A stretch of 64,000 nucleotides of DNA, taken from contig OZ059831.1 in assembly GCA_964057195.1 (NCBI GenBank), positions 11,744,074-11,808,073 on the forward strand. The letters run 5' to 3'. Both the position numbers and the translations under genes were made by a program. The notes below the pieces were generated by a model. It was not told where the DNA came from, did no database searches, and saw only the letters and a list, made by a program, of their open reading frames with translations. This DNA is from Orthosia cruda. Its lineage: Eukaryota > Arthropoda > Insecta > Lepidoptera > Noctuidae. Of this stretch, positions 1-11,159 are shown piece after piece; within the stretch, counting starts at the first letter, position 1; each line of letters begins with the position of its first letter.

Positions 1-700
1 GTCACCCTGGAATGTTATGGCAAGCGTCCAAACAAGGCTTAGTACCGATAACAAGGTTGGAACTATGGTGGCCGTATCGCACAATTTAGAATCGTGTCTA
101 TGACAGCTGTGTTAATGGTAGAAACCTGCACAAAGGTTCATCTTACGGCTTCAATGGAACTACATTGTTGACGTGTCTGGTCGGCCACGTGTTGGTGACG
201 TGACTGATTTGTGTGTATGGCGTGTATATAACTTGACTTTAAGCCTGTAAGGCCATGCCAAGTTGGCCTAGAAAGAAATATATCGCAAAATGCATTTAAC
301 AACTTATTATTTGACTTGCGTTTTATTTTTATTGTTGATCAATATGCTTGCCCTATTTTCTTATTCTATATATTGTTAGGGTTCAGAAATGAGACAACTC
401 ACGGGGTTTCTAATCAATTATATTATTAAATTTATCAACAATCAATACACGTATATCCGGAGTCTTAGCTCAATTAGGACTGCCGTCTTTCTCCGCGTGT
501 CACCCTCGAGTAGCGCTGGGATGACTACGGCATAGCACCGACGCCGTAGCAGACGTATGTCATGGCGTAGCAAATAACGTTATAGCGTAGCATCACACAA
601 GGTTCTGTCTGTACCTCTAGTATTTCTTACAATCTATATCTATGCATTGATACTATTTTGAATTCGATTCCAAAACTTGTAATTCCATCGGTTTTTTCTG
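1..700. other. unassigned AT-rich DNA
   Basis: No coding segment, tRNA or transposon terminus is recognised. A loose cluster of CGTAGCA-like words lies at about 535-595 but is too irregular to call a tandem array. The far 5' part of LINE-A copy 1 may begin inside the last 100 bases. Confidence 0.5.
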
Positions 701-784
701 TAAAATTCGTACGTGTACTACTCAAACATTTCATGGAATTCATGTCTGTATTAATCTGCTCTTTTCATACTTGAAAGATAGTAC

Positions 785-1340
785 GTTCTGTAAAAGAAAC
801 CCCCACTGGCCCCTACTCCTCTACTAAATAATTTGGAAGAATTATTAAGTAAACTTTTCAGAGATAATAAGTTAGTTTTTGTTTGTGGTGACTTAAATAT
901 AGATCTGTTAGTCAACTCGCCTGAAAAATGTAAGCTCATTTCATTGTTCAAATCATTTAACTTAAAATATTTATTTAATGAACCGCCAAGAATAACAGCA
1001 AATCAGTTTCGTGCATAGATAATGTATTCACTAATTGTAAAGTAAAAGAATCGTTTTTAATTAGTGGCGTTAGGTCAGACCATGCTGGTCAACTAGTATC
1101 TTTTGAGTCAGATAAAAAATTAAACCAAGCTAAATCAATTCGATTAAGACCTCTTACTAAAAATAAATTAATCTCTTTTAATAATAATGTTTTTAGCAAC
1201 CTTTGTAGCGCCAGTTTTGATTCAAAAGACCCCAATATAAATTACGGCACGTTATTTTCTACAGTTTGCCAAGAATTCAATAAAACGTGTCCTGTAAAAA
1301 CAGTTAAAGTCAACAATTCCAAGCGAAATTTAGTGAATGG
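785..1340 (+). pseudogene. LINE-A1 endonuclease remnant
   Basis: This is the C-terminal half of an apurinic-type (exonuclease/endonuclease/phosphatase) endonuclease, which in LINEs nicks the target DNA to prime reverse transcription. The phosphatase-fold motif V-C-G-D-L-N-I-D lies at about 880-905 and the catalytic S-D-H triplet at 1075-1083. The open stretch from 833 stops at 1016-1018. The downstream residues continue in another frame from about 1010, which indicates a one-base frameshift. Further stops occur upstream, near 830. The start is lost and the reading is broken, so it is not functional. The assignment is strong because the reverse transcriptase follows on the same strand in the expected order. 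Confidence 0.75.
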
Positions 1341-1584
1341 GCCACTGTGGGCATAAGAAAAAGCCGAGATATCTTATATAATTTATATTACGAAAAATCT
1401 TTGACTTCCGAACAAGTTTTTCACACTTATGTTAGAAACTATTCCAAAATATTCAAAAGTCTGCGCTTAAGCAAAACCTCAAATAATAATTAACAAGATT
1501 GGTATTTCTAACAATAAAATAAAAACTGTGTGGCAAGTAATTAATAGAGAAACTGGTAAGACATAACAACGTGATCAGAATGAG

Positions 1585-3286
1585 TTGTCTTTGAAAATAA
1601 CTAATCAAACCATTTCTGATAAGCAAGAAGTTGTTGAGACATTAGAAAATTTATTTACCAACATTCCGTTAGAGGTTACGAAGTCTCTTCCCTCCTCATC
1701 GAAATTAGCTGAAGCTCTTCTTAAAGAAAACTTTACTAAAGACATACCAACCTTTAAATTTAAACCAATATGTCTTGATACAATTAAAAACGCGTTCAAA
1801 AGTCTCAATATAAAAAATACTGAAGACTTATGGGGAATATCCGTTAGGGTTCTTGTAGATATTATTGATTCGATTGCTCCTGTCCTTACAGGCATATTCA
1901 ATCAATGTTTGGACAGCGGCATGTTTCCTGACTTAATGAAGCACAGTAAAGTAGTACCAATTTTCAAATCAGGCTGTAAGAGTGATCCCTCTAATTATAG
2001 ACCTATATCCGTGCTTCCAGCATTGAGTAAAATCTATGAAAAAATCATGCTGGACCAGATGTTGTCTCACTTCAATTCTAATGGGATCCTGCATAGTCAG
2101 TAGTTTGGTTTCACGAAAGGTAGGTCGGCAACGGACGCGGGAGTAAAACTCATCAGCCACATCTTGGAATCTTGGGAGAAGTCCCAGGATGCCATTGGCG
2201 TTTTCTGTGATCTCTCAAAAGCGTTCGACTGCGTCGACCACAACACACTGATCTGTAAATTACACCACTACGGAATTCGAGGACAAGCTGCTGATCTCGT
2301 GCTTTCCTATTTATCAAACAGACAGCAAAAAGTAAATGTTAATGGGGCGACGTCGTCCGGGTCTCTAGTCAAGATGGGCGTGCCCCAAGGTTCAATTCTC
2401 GGCCCTTTCCACTTTCTTGTTTACATTAATGATCTCCCCTTTATGATAGCCAAATTATCGGATATAATTCTATTTGCTGATGATACTTCGCTAATTTTTA
2501 AAATAGATAGGAAAGATGCGGATGTCTTACATGTCAACGAAAGTCTAATTATTCTCTCAAAATGGTTCGCAGCTAACAATCTCTTACTGAATGCGAAAAA
2601 ACAAAATGTCTTGAGTTCTCTTTACCAAATGTACCACAACATGACCTAAACTTAAATCTCGACGGCAAAAATCTTGAAGTTATAACTGAAACTGTATTCT
2701 TAGGGATTACTATCGATTCAAAATTGCAGTGGGGCGCGCACATTAGAACTCTTTCGGCAAGGTTAAGTTCAGCTGCATATGCAGTAAGGAAAATAAGGCA
2801 CTTAACCGATGTAGCCACAGCTAGGTTAGTATACTATGCTTATTTCTACAGTATTATGTCTTATGGCACTCTGCTTAGGGCAATCCGCGCAATCTATAAA
2901 ATGGGTCCTCGCGAGTCCCTCAGAGAAAAATTTAAAGAGATCGATATACTGACTCTACCTTCACTTTATATTTTGGAATGTATTTTGTATGTCCGCAAAA
3001 ATCGAGGGCTTTTCAAAACTTACATAATTTAAATACACGCAGTAAGCACGAACTTGTAATACCCAAATTCAGATTAACGAAAACTAGCAAGTCTTTTCTT
3101 ATAAACAGTATACGCTTTTATAACAAGTTGCCAAAGTCAGTTATAGAACTGACCGATGGAAAGTTCAAAAATCACATCAAACGTGTCCTTATTAAAAAAG
3201 CATATTATAAAATCAAGGACTACGTTGAAGATAAAAATTTTGGCTTTAGCTCCTTCTGCGCATGCGGCTTCCCTGGTAACTCATAA
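1585..3286 (+). pseudogene. LINE-A1 reverse transcriptase, broken
   Basis: A LINE reverse transcriptase, which copies element RNA into the nicked target. Visible blocks are N-Y-R-P-I-S-V-L (about 1990-2015), D-L-S-K-A-F-D-C-V-D (near 2210), G-V-P-Q-G-S-I-L-G-P (near 2380) and the catalytic F-A-D-D at 2472-2483. Breaks: a TAG stop at 2101-2103, a frameshift near 2610, and a deletion of roughly 45-50 bases near 2877 that removes residues present in copy 2. The last segment (2978-3286) is the Y-N-K-L-P-K-S-V-I-type C-terminal tail in another frame. Several lesions point to an old copy, older than the LINE-C that later landed in its 3' UTR. Confidence 0.85.
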
Positions 3287-3394
3287 ACGGCACAAATATG
3301 TGGATGTCTCTCAATCTGATTCTCAATCTCATTTTTTTTTTGTTTTTCTTCTTTTAATTGGACTTTTTACAATAGTTCGCAATCATCTTTATAG

Positions 3395-5605
3395 TCACAT
3401 GGCTGTAATAGATGGTTGGATCACTGCATCGTCACTGAGTCTGCGCGGCAATCAGTCGTTAGTGTCACAGTAATGTATGACGTGCATTGGTCCGACCATT
3501 TCCCGATTGTGATTGAATGTGACCTGCTTAAAATAAATTGTAAAATTGTAGACAGCATACTTAATGATAATCTTGTTAATCGTATTGTGTGGGGCGAGAG
3601 AACGTCTGAGCAGATTGATGAGTACCACGACCTCTGTCGCTCTAGCCTAAGACTTATAGATATTCCTCAGGAGCTGAGTGATTGTTGTGATAAGTTCTGT
3701 GATCGCAGAGATCATTGTTCGGCTCTTGATAAAATGTATGCTAATGTTGTGGATATACTGGTACAGGCCGCCATAAAGACTTATAAGATAAAGTGTCGAA
3801 GGAAGGGTGGCTATGTCACGGGGTGGAACAAACATGTCGCAGACGCTCACCGCGAGGCGCGGCTTAAATTCCAGGTGTGGACAATGGCTGGTCGCCCGGC
3901 CAGCGGTCGGGTATTTTATGATATGGCGGAGGCGAGGAGACATTTTAAGGCTAAACTCAAATGGTGTCAGAACAGGCAGGATCAGCTTAAAATGAATCTC
4001 CTTGCTTTCAACCACACTAACAAAGACTTTAAGAATTTTTGGAAAAACACAAATAAAATGAATGTGAGGCCGAGTCTCCCGGTGAGTGTCGGTGGTATTA
4101 CTGACCACAAGAGTATTGCTGATGCTTTTAGGGGCCACTTTTCAGTGCGGTCACTCTTGAGCTCGGCGTCCCATGGAGCAAACGGTGCTGAGACTATTGA
4201 GACTGAGCGGAACGCGAAAGTACCAGCCAAGGATGTGGCTAAAATAATTTCGAGAATGCAGCGTGGGAAGTCGCCGGGTCACGATGGTCTCAGCATCGAA
4301 CATTTTAAACATGCGGGTGTCCATCTGCCTAGAGTTTTGTCGCTATTTTTCACACTGTGTCTTGGTCATTCATATTTACCGGAACCACTTTTGCGGACGA
4401 TAGTGGTCCCCATAGTTAAAAATAAAACTGGTGACACATCCGACATGAACAACTATCGACCCATCTCGCTGGCCACCACCACGGCCAAGGTGCTTGACGG
4501 TCTGATGAAGGGCTGCCTCTCAGATTATGTTAAAGTGCATGATGCCCAGTTTGGATTCAAGGCGGGCGTGTCCACAGAGAGTGCCATACTCAGCCTGAAG
4601 CACACCGTCAAGTACTACACCGCGAGGAGGACGCCGGTATACGCGTGTTTCCTTGATTTGTCGAAAGCTTTCGATCTTGTCTGTTATGATGTGCTATGGG
4701 ACAAGTTGAGTGAAACGGGTGTGCCGGCGGAGTACACAGCCCTTCTCCGATACTGGTATGCTCACCAGACAAACCGGGTGAGGTGGGTCGGTACTCTGTC
4801 GGATGAGTATCTAATGGAATGTGGTGTAAGACAGGGAGGATTAAGCTCGCCCCTGCTATTTAATTTATATGTTAATCAGCTTATCGAGCAGCTGAGCAGC
4901 ACGCATGTCGGCTGTCATATAGACGGTATATGTGTCAATAACATAAGTTACGCGGACGACATGGTGTTGCTCAGTCCATCGATGAGCGGACTGAGGCAGC
5001 TGCTTAGGATCTGCGAGACGTATGCGGAGGTCCACGGCCTTAAATACAACTCAAAAAAGAGTGAGGTGTTAGTGTTTACGGCACCTAAACAAAAGTCCCG
5101 TCGTGTACCTCCAGTATATCTCAACGGCGTAGTACTTAATGTGGTGAATAAATTTAAATACCTGGGTCATATTGTCACCAATGACCTACAAGATGATGGC
5201 GACATAGAGCGCGAGCGCAGGGCGTTGGCGGTGAGGAGCAATATGCTCGCCCGTAGGTTTGCTCGCTGCACGGCAGACGTCAAAGTGAGTTTATTTAAGG
5301 CGTTCTGTCAGTCCTTTTACACGAGCGGCCTGTGGGTGTCATATACGTGCCGAGCCTACAACGTCCTGCGCGTACAATACAACAACGCTTTCAGGATGCT
5401 ATTGCGGTTGCCGCGACGTTGCAGTGCATCGGGAATGTTTGCTGCAGCTCGTACGGACGGCTTTCATGCTATCAAGCGTAAGAAAGCGGCTTCCTTACTG
5501 CAACGCTTGCGTGGCACTCGGAACGGCATCCTGAAAATGATTGTTGGCAGAGTAGACTGTCCCATCCAAAGACACTGGGTGGAAATAGGTATAGGTTTAT
5601 TTTAA
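3395..5605 (+). CDS. LINE-C endonuclease (C-terminus) plus reverse transcriptase, open
   Basis: The reading frame is open from the element's truncated 5' edge to a TAA at 5603-5605, about 736 codons, with no natural ATG at its start. It begins at the endonuclease tail with W-S-D-H-F-P-I, followed by a linker. A complete reverse transcriptase core follows: N-N-Y-R-P-I-S-L-A near 4450, F-L-D-L-S-K-A-F-D near 4655, V-R-Q-G-G-L-S-S-P near 4830 and catalytic Y-A-D-D at 4949-4960. A LINE thumb and C-terminal region complete the ORF. The G-G-L-S-S-P and H-G-L-K-Y-N-S-K-K-S style suggests a Rex1/CR1-like group, tentatively. No stops or frameshifts are visible, so it is a young insertion, but the missing endonuclease N-terminus and promoter make it dead on arrival. 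Confidence 0.85.
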   Translation, partial: SHGCNRWLDHCIVTESARQSVVSVTVMYDVHWSDHFPIVIECDLLKINCKIVDSILNDNLVNRIVWGERTSEQIDEYHDLCRSSLRLIDIPQELSDCCDKFCDRRDHCSALDKMYANVVDILVQAAIKTYKIKCRRKGGYVTGWNKHVADAHREARLKFQVWTMAGRPASGRVFYDMAEARRHFKAKLKWCQNRQDQLKMNLLAFNHTNKDFKNFWKNTNKMNVRPSLPVSVGGITDHKSIADAFRGHFSVRSLLSSASHGANGAETIETERNAKVPAKDVAKIISRMQRGKSPGHDGLSIEHFKHAGVHLPRVLSLFFTLCLGHSYLPEPLLRTIVVPIVKNKTGDTSDMNNYRPISLATTTAKVLDGLMKGCLSDYVKVHDAQFGFKAGVSTESAILSLKHTVKYYTARRTPVYACFLDLSKAFDLVCYDVLWDKLSETGVPAEYTALLRYWYAHQTNRVRWVGTLSDEYLMECGVRQGGLSSPLLFNLYVNQLIEQLSSTHVGCHIDGICVNNISYADDMVLLSPSMSGLRQLLRICETYAEVHGLKYNSKKSEVLVFTAPKQKSRRVPPVYLNGVVLNVVNKFKYLGHIVTNDLQDDGDIERERRALAVRSNMLARRFARCTADVKVSLFKAFCQSFYTSGLWVSYTCRAYNVLRVQYNNAFRMLLRLPRRCSASGMFAAARTDGFHAIKRKKAASLLQRLRGTRNGILKMIVGRVDCPIQRHWVEIGIGLF

Positions 5606-5718
5606 ATAGAATTAAGTACTAATAACACTAACATAGCATTTAAGCACAATCTGTTACTAACCACTAACAACTTATGGACTGATATAGGTCTGAAATAAAG
5701 ATATTTTATTTTATTTAT
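3395..5718 (+). mobile_element. LINE-C, 5'-truncated non-LTR retrotransposon
   Basis: This element is inserted in the 3' UTR of LINE-A1. The 5' end is truncated inside the endonuclease. The 3' end, after the ORF, is a short UTR with AATAAA near 5693-5700 and an A/T-rich (ATTTT-like) tail. TTTATAG occurs at 3388-3394 and 5719-5725 as the target-site duplication. LINE-A sequence is continuous across the site when compared with copy 2. Confidence 0.88.
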
Positions 5719-5725
5719 TTTATAG

Positions 5726-6165
5726 CCCTTTGCAAAGAATAGTTACAGCACTGATAACAACATTTGTGCCACATGTTAAATTTAGTCTTGTTAGTTATAT
5801 ATATATATATTTTTTTTTTCTTAACTTTGTATAGATTCTTTTACCGATTATTTTGTGAATGTGTGAACATTGTAGGCCTTCGCGATGTTAGTTAACATTT
5901 GTTAACTTTGTTATATATTATATAAACTTTTTTTTTTTTTGTGTCTAACCACTTATTGTCGGGCCTACGTTGTCCCCCCATAGTACTTATGCTGTAACAT
6001 GGAAATATTGTAAAACCAAACCATTTTTAAAAGAGTAACCATGGAGTTTCTTGCCGGTTCTTCTTCATAGGAAATGACCAACCCGAACCGTGCACCTTTT
6101 GTCGACGTTTTATAAGTGCCCATGTAGGCCTATGTAAAATAAAAATAAATTGATTGATTGATTGA
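5726..6165 (+). other. LINE-A1 3' UTR, distal half
   Basis: Non-coding sequence that matches, in reverse complement, the 37137-38110 side of LINE-A copy 2. Shared blocks include the text around CCCTTTGC at 5726, the AACATTTGTTAAC block near 5895 and the GTGCACCTTTTGTCGACG block near 6090. It ends in a short TTGA tandem repeat of the kind that terminates many LINEs. Confidence 0.8.
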
Positions 6166-7110
6166 AAAGTGTATTATGCCTTTGCCCACATGTCACACAC
6201 CTTATTTTTAGCAAGCACTTGCCATTATGGGACAAAGGATAACCTTTTCTTTGTAGAATCTAATTTAAATTTTAAACACTTATAAAGCTTATGTGCCTGC
6301 TGACAATACTTACATAACATTAACATTATAAACGGGATATTTATCATGTTTACTGTATGTAGCGAGTTTCCGATATTTCGGTGCTGTTGCAAGCACCATG
6401 ATCACAGATAAAAAAAAAATCGCTTATAATGTTAATGTTAGTGTTAGTGACCATGCCAGTTTAAAAACTTATAGTACTTACATAATGCTGACTTGGATAT
6501 GCTTACACTGCTTATTACCCTTGGCTTCTGGGAATAGGTCGGCTTATCATCTGTGGTGTTTTCCATTGCCATGGCCCTTCGTTCCAGAAAATCTAGAAAC
6601 TCTGAAAACTTAGATATATCTTTGCCATGGCGTTCTTGATGGAACCCTCGGTTGGTGTAATTATCTACCTTTTTGGACACTTTATTAACCAGTAAGGTGC
6701 TCCACCGACTCCTTCTGATTCTTTAGTGCTGCAATGTTTAAGTTTATCACTGAAACAAGATACCTAAGACCTTGAGCAGTGCATTTTGTGACTATGGGCA
6801 ACTCTAGAATGTAATTAACATGATGATTGACTATTAATAACTTATTAGGATACCTGGCTCTCACCCAGGAGGCTCGGTTTCGATGTTCGGTATCGGAACC
6901 AATTGTATGTTCGTGGCGTGAATTTAAAGGAAATATTGTTTTAATGAAAACTCACCGTATAGTTGAAGTAGGTAATTACTTTTATAATCCAACACACAAT
7001 CAATGGTTGAGCGACAAATTTTTCTTCCATCTATATGTTGCTAGTACAAAAATCAAAAACTATAAATGTAGCCAGCATATAAAATACAATATAAACTTAA
7101 ATCTAGGTTC
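6166..7110. other. unassigned spacer
   Basis: AT-rich, with short incidental open stretches only. No protein motif, terminus or duplication was recognised. Confidence 0.5.
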
Positions 7111-7114
7111 GGAT

Positions 7115-7385
7115 ACGAACATAGTGGACGTCGATCCTATACGCACTAAACGTTTTGGAAATAAATTCCTTATGCGTACAGCTAAGAAGTGGAATTCCCT
7201 GCCGGAGTCTATGTTTCCCGCTAGCTACAATTTCAGGGTCTCTAAGTCAAGAGTGAAAAGGTAAGGTAAATCTACACAAACCAGGTTACTTTTTAGGCAA
7301 GCGGGCTACTAAGTCGACCTCATCATCGCTTACCATCAGGTGAGATAGTGGTCAAGCGCGAGCCAAGCTATAATAAAAAAAATAT
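7115..7385 (+). mobile_element. LINE-E copy 1, 3' end fragment
   Basis: This encodes the C-terminal tail of a Jockey/CR1-like reverse transcriptase. The motif R-T-K-R-F then R-T-A-K-K-W-N-S-L-P-E-S is typical of the last 60 residues of such proteins. The sequence then runs into a 3' UTR whose block at 7322-7345 (CGCTTACCATCAGGTGAGAT) is also the 3' end of LINE-E copy 2 at 26990-27030. It ends in an A-rich tail near 7385. Only the last part of the element is present, as expected of a 5'-truncated insertion. Confidence 0.75.
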
Positions 7386-9265
7386 GATTCAGCTTTTGGT
7401 CGTTACAAACGTTATAATTTACAATATAAATGATTCCCCCAAGTGTGCGCTATGTATGGATCATCAAGCATCATTTGTTCTGAGTTAATCACATCGATAC
7501 AGAGGCATTATTGAGGTCTTATTCACCCGTAAAATACGTAAATACAGTTGAATAAAGGGTTTGGTAAGCAAGAAAAAATATTTATCAACCCCTTACATTG
7601 TCAATACATGTAAGTACGGTCGAACAATGAGTAACCAACCCAACATGCAAAAAATTTAACATTTATTTAATGTAAAAATTAAAAAATTCTATTAACTGTC
7701 AATATTCAATTTAAGGCTCCTGCAGAAAGACGGTGCAAAAATAGAAGGTTTTTTATAGAAATTGTTCATCTTTTTGTAGAACAATTTTAGGAATAGTTCT
7801 TTGAAAACGTTTCCTTACATCTTGTTCGTGTAATCACGTCGCATCTTTGTCTATTGGCTATTAATAAATCCACAAAAGATCAAAACTGGACCCTTACATT
7901 CCGTCGAAATACCCAGTACATCGAGTTAAGTGAAGTCGCTTTAAAGGTCTATCCACACATATCAGGGCCGTGCCCGGGATGTGACAGGGCCGGGCCCAGG
8001 CATTGAAGCTTCGTCACTGGCCCGTGCATCATTCTCGTTCGACTGTACCTACATTCTGATGCCAAACACAGAATCAATAATTGACAAGGGAATATTTATC
8101 TACTTGTTCTTATTTTACGATCTCGGTAAGATGTAAGACGCATGGAAATATCGAGGGTAAAAAATAAAGAGATGAATTAAATACCTCCCTTAACGAAAGA
8201 TAATCAAATAGTTTTGATTAATGTGACAAGGACATATTTCAAAACTTATAAAAGTTTTGAGGGATACAAGATAATCTTATTGTAAAAGGTAAAAGAAAAG
8301 AGATACTTCTTCAAAGTTTTAATATAAATCCTTTTTGAATTTAATGATAAATCTTCGGTAAACATCGTTATTTCTGGTCGCTGCTTCTTGTCCGCCTCGG
8401 GCTATTATTATCGATGGCAGCCAATGAGATGTTAAAAAACATAATAGGATGTCTGTTTTCGGTAACAGATATCTTATTATATTTTAAATTTACCTTGTAA
8501 TCACAAACATTGTATAAAATAAGCTTTGCTGCGGTTAGTGTTAAAAGAAATAGCGCTTTTACACAGAAAATAAAACCTAAAGAAACAAATTAATAACTGA
8601 TTTCGAAAAACGAATAATATATTATGACTAAAATATATAGCTTGTTTGAATTTAGAATTCTAAGGTCTACTTGCACGGAAAAAATAACAAGTTAGATGCT
8701 AACACGAGGTTAAATTGACAAAAAAAATATTCCAAACAGTCAATGTAACCATTGCAGGCATTGCTTGTCTTTTCAGATTTTTGGCTTCTGAATTTCTGAC
8801 TACCCCTAACGGCTCTCAAAGATCTACAAATGAAACCCGAAACCAACGGCTTAAATAATTTGCAAGGTATTGGACAAACCCTGTTCCAGCCATAATTTCA
8901 ACTACGGTCTTTTTCGTCCTTAAAATAGAAAACCAACATTCAAACTCCAATTCCAAAATCGAACATGGTAAAACTAGTGCAAACTCTTTAAAATTAGAAT
9001 CTCTCTATATTCTGTTCAAATATTCTGAACTGCTTTGAGCGTTTCGCCTAGAATCTTCATTGAAAACGCCTTTATCTAGTACAAATGGGGATAATTGACT
9101 CAATCGCTCCAGCCTCCCCGTTGGGTACATATTTAACAAGTGGCCGTTAGAGGACTCTGTGGGACTAGATTAAAATAGATGGAACTTTAGGTTCCTTTAA
9201 CCGCTTGCCAAAAGTGGCTTGATGACAATATTGTTTTAGAACAGTTCATAGTTTTGGTCTGTCCG
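7386..9265. other. unassigned spacer
   Basis: About 1.9 kb of AT-rich DNA without a recognised gene or repeat. One GC-richer patch with short imperfect palindromes of GGGCC type lies at about 7965-8030. Confidence 0.5.
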
Positions 9266-9269
9266 GGTA

Positions 9270-9463
9270 CCATTCCATAATATAAAGGTGAGCTGGGGAT
9301 TAAACACGGCAGTCATACGCACAATTTACACAGCAACGATTGAGCCCATAGTAACGTACGCAGCCGCAGCCTGGGCACCCGCTACAAAAAAGTTGGGTAT
9401 ACGGAAGAAGCTAGGCTCTGTTCAACGAGGATTTGCTCAGAAGCTCTGCGAATCTTACCGTAC
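9270..9463 (+). mobile_element. LINE-K fragment, R1/I-like reverse transcriptase C-terminus
   Basis: An open stretch of about 60 codons reads I-R-T-I-Y-T-A-T-I-E-P-I-V-T-Y-A-A then W-A-P-A and Q-R-G-F-A-Q-K-L. This is the conserved segment after the catalytic core in R1/I-group LINE reverse transcriptases. It stops abruptly at 9463, where a TG-starting block, read here as the edge of the BEL/Pao LTR, begins. LINE-K was therefore probably the target into which that element inserted. No other part of LINE-K is seen here. Confidence 0.65.
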
Positions 9464-9868
9464 TGTCTGAATAAAAAGCAATATTTACTTTGACAAAAGA
9501 CTTTTATTTTACAAAAAAAACAAAGAGGTCATGTTTCGGCTGCAACTCTTAACACCGCGATTCAGCAGAGAGTGCTAAAAGTACAACACCATCTATCGAT
9601 AAATCAGGAAATAAAATATCGTTTAAACTATGTTAATAACGTAAGATTGTACATTCCGCCCACTATGGACAGAATGTCCATTGTTCCAGCCGACCATGAA
9701 CCAACCACATCCGAAAAAAAAATGGACTGTATTATAAAGTTAAAAATTAAAACTTAAGGCAATAAGACATGGTGGCTAAGAACGAAACACAAAATATAGA
9801 AAAAATAAAACAGTTTACAGTTCAAACAAATTAACAAAATCTCTATCAATGGACAACATGCAAATATA
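9464..9868 (-). repeat. candidate 3' LTR of BEL/Pao 1
   Basis: The block lies between the integrase stop and the broken LINE-K. Read on the minus strand it ends in CA (TG at 9464-9465 on the plus strand) just after AATAAA-type signals (about 9470-9510). The inner boundary near 9868 is a guess, because no polypurine tract is obvious and the partner LTR is not in the window. Confidence 0.45.
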
Positions 9869-9872
9869 GCCA

Positions 9873-11083
9873 TTATTGAGCGACAGGTAAAATACACAGT
9901 TTAGTTACAGTTCGTTTAAATGTGACACCTTTACATTTTAGAGTGACTACCCTCGTAATATTGTCCAAGCCAGGGTGTTTCGCAATGATTTTGCCTAAAA
10001 GCCATTTGGCTGGAGGGAGGCCATCCTCCTTTACTAAAACTAAATCTCCGATCTCGGGTTCAGGAGTTTTATTTGCCCACTTATAACGATGTAAAAATTG
10101 ACTCAAATACTCACTTGACCACCTACGCCAAAATTGTTGCAGCATTTTTTGTGTTAATTGCCAACGTTTTAATGATGAAATAGATGATGTTTCGTAATTA
10201 TGCTCTGGTACTAGAATTATTGATTCACCTATTAAAAAGTGCCCCGGAGTGAGGGATGTTGGGTCTTGCGAATTTTCGCTTCTTTGGGATAGTGGTCGTG
10301 AGTTCAGGCAAGCTCCAATTTGGTACAATAGAGTCGAAATCTCTTCGAAAGTAAGAGTCGCATTGCCTATTACGCGTCTTAGATGATGTTTGGTGGACTT
10401 TATTCCAGCCTCCCATTGGCCGCCGAAATGCGGGGCATGTGGTGGAATAAAGTGACATGTAGTGCCGTTGTTTGCCAAACACTCGGCGATTTCCATCGTC
10501 AAGGTTGACGTTTCTTGGAAGAACAAGCTTCGGAGTTCGCGAGCAGCACCAACAAAATTTGTTCCGTTATCGCTGAATAAGTCAGCGCAATGGCCACGTT
10601 TGGCTACAAATCGTTTAAAAGCAGCAATAAACCCTTGCGATGTGAGATCACCGCTTCCAAGTGTACGGCTCTTGTAGCCATACATACAAAGAGGTATACG
10701 TAACCCTTGTAGGCCCGGTGGCCTCTACCCTTTGAAGTTCGAATCTGTATGGGACCTGCGTTTTCCACACCACTTCGATAAAACACTCGAGTTGGTGTAA
10801 CTCGAGCTGAAGGTAATTGTACCATCAGTTAGACCCCAGTCTGTGCAGCATGGCGTACACAAACAACGCATTTACGGACAACCATTTTTGCTTTATTCTT
10901 AGCATCAATGACCCAGTATTTAGTTCGCTGATAATTAATCATGAGCTGTGGTCCGCCGTGTAACGTATTATGGTGAGTTTCAAATAAGACTAAATCAGTG
11001 AGGTGAGATTTTGTCGGTAATATTATTGGGTGTTTGATTTCAGTTTTTATTTCAGATTTTTCTAGACGACCACCAACCCTCAA
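9873..11083 (-). pseudogene. BEL/Pao 1 integrase
   Basis: Integrase joins element DNA to the host chromosome. The N-terminal zinc-binding H-H-C-C region is at 11083-10829 (H-H-N-T-L-H-G-G-P-Q and C-V-V-C). A core segment follows at 10825-10604 and, in another frame, the rest at 10685-9873. The latter has F-S-D-N-G-T-N-F (second catalytic Asp), H-F-G-G-Q-W-E (catalytic Glu) and the C-terminal G-D-L-V-L-V domain typical of BEL. At the first catalytic site the usual G-V-D appears as G-V-E-N, so the Asp is replaced by Glu. At least one frameshift, near 10650-10680, separates the pieces. Together with the changed catalytic residue this makes the gene inactive. Confidence 0.85.
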
Positions 11084-11159
11084 GATGCCCGATTCATCTA
11101 GGAATGGATTTAATGATGTAAGTTTGTTTTTCTTTTGTACTTCCTTTTTTCTTTAATAT

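Larger units (their letters stand above)
700..6165 (+). mobile_element. LINE-A copy 1, non-LTR retrotransposon split by LINE-C
   Basis: A decayed non-LTR retrotransposon of the Jockey/CR1 superfamily. In order it has an endonuclease C-terminal part (about 785-1110), a linker, a reverse transcriptase (1585-2900), a C-terminal tail to 3286, and a 3' UTR that stops at 3394 and resumes at 5726. The 3' end runs into TTGA repeats near 6160. LINE-C sits between 3395 and 5718, flanked by a 7-bp duplication (TTTATAG). The copy at 37120-45816 lacks LINE-C and confirms that the two halves are contiguous. The 5' boundary is uncertain. The exact clade (Daphne or CR1-like) is inference from motif style. 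Confidence 0.85.

Noticed and set aside
9572..9757. 61-codon open stretch on the plus strand
   Set aside because: It lies in the candidate BEL/Pao LTR, antisense to the element, with no motif.
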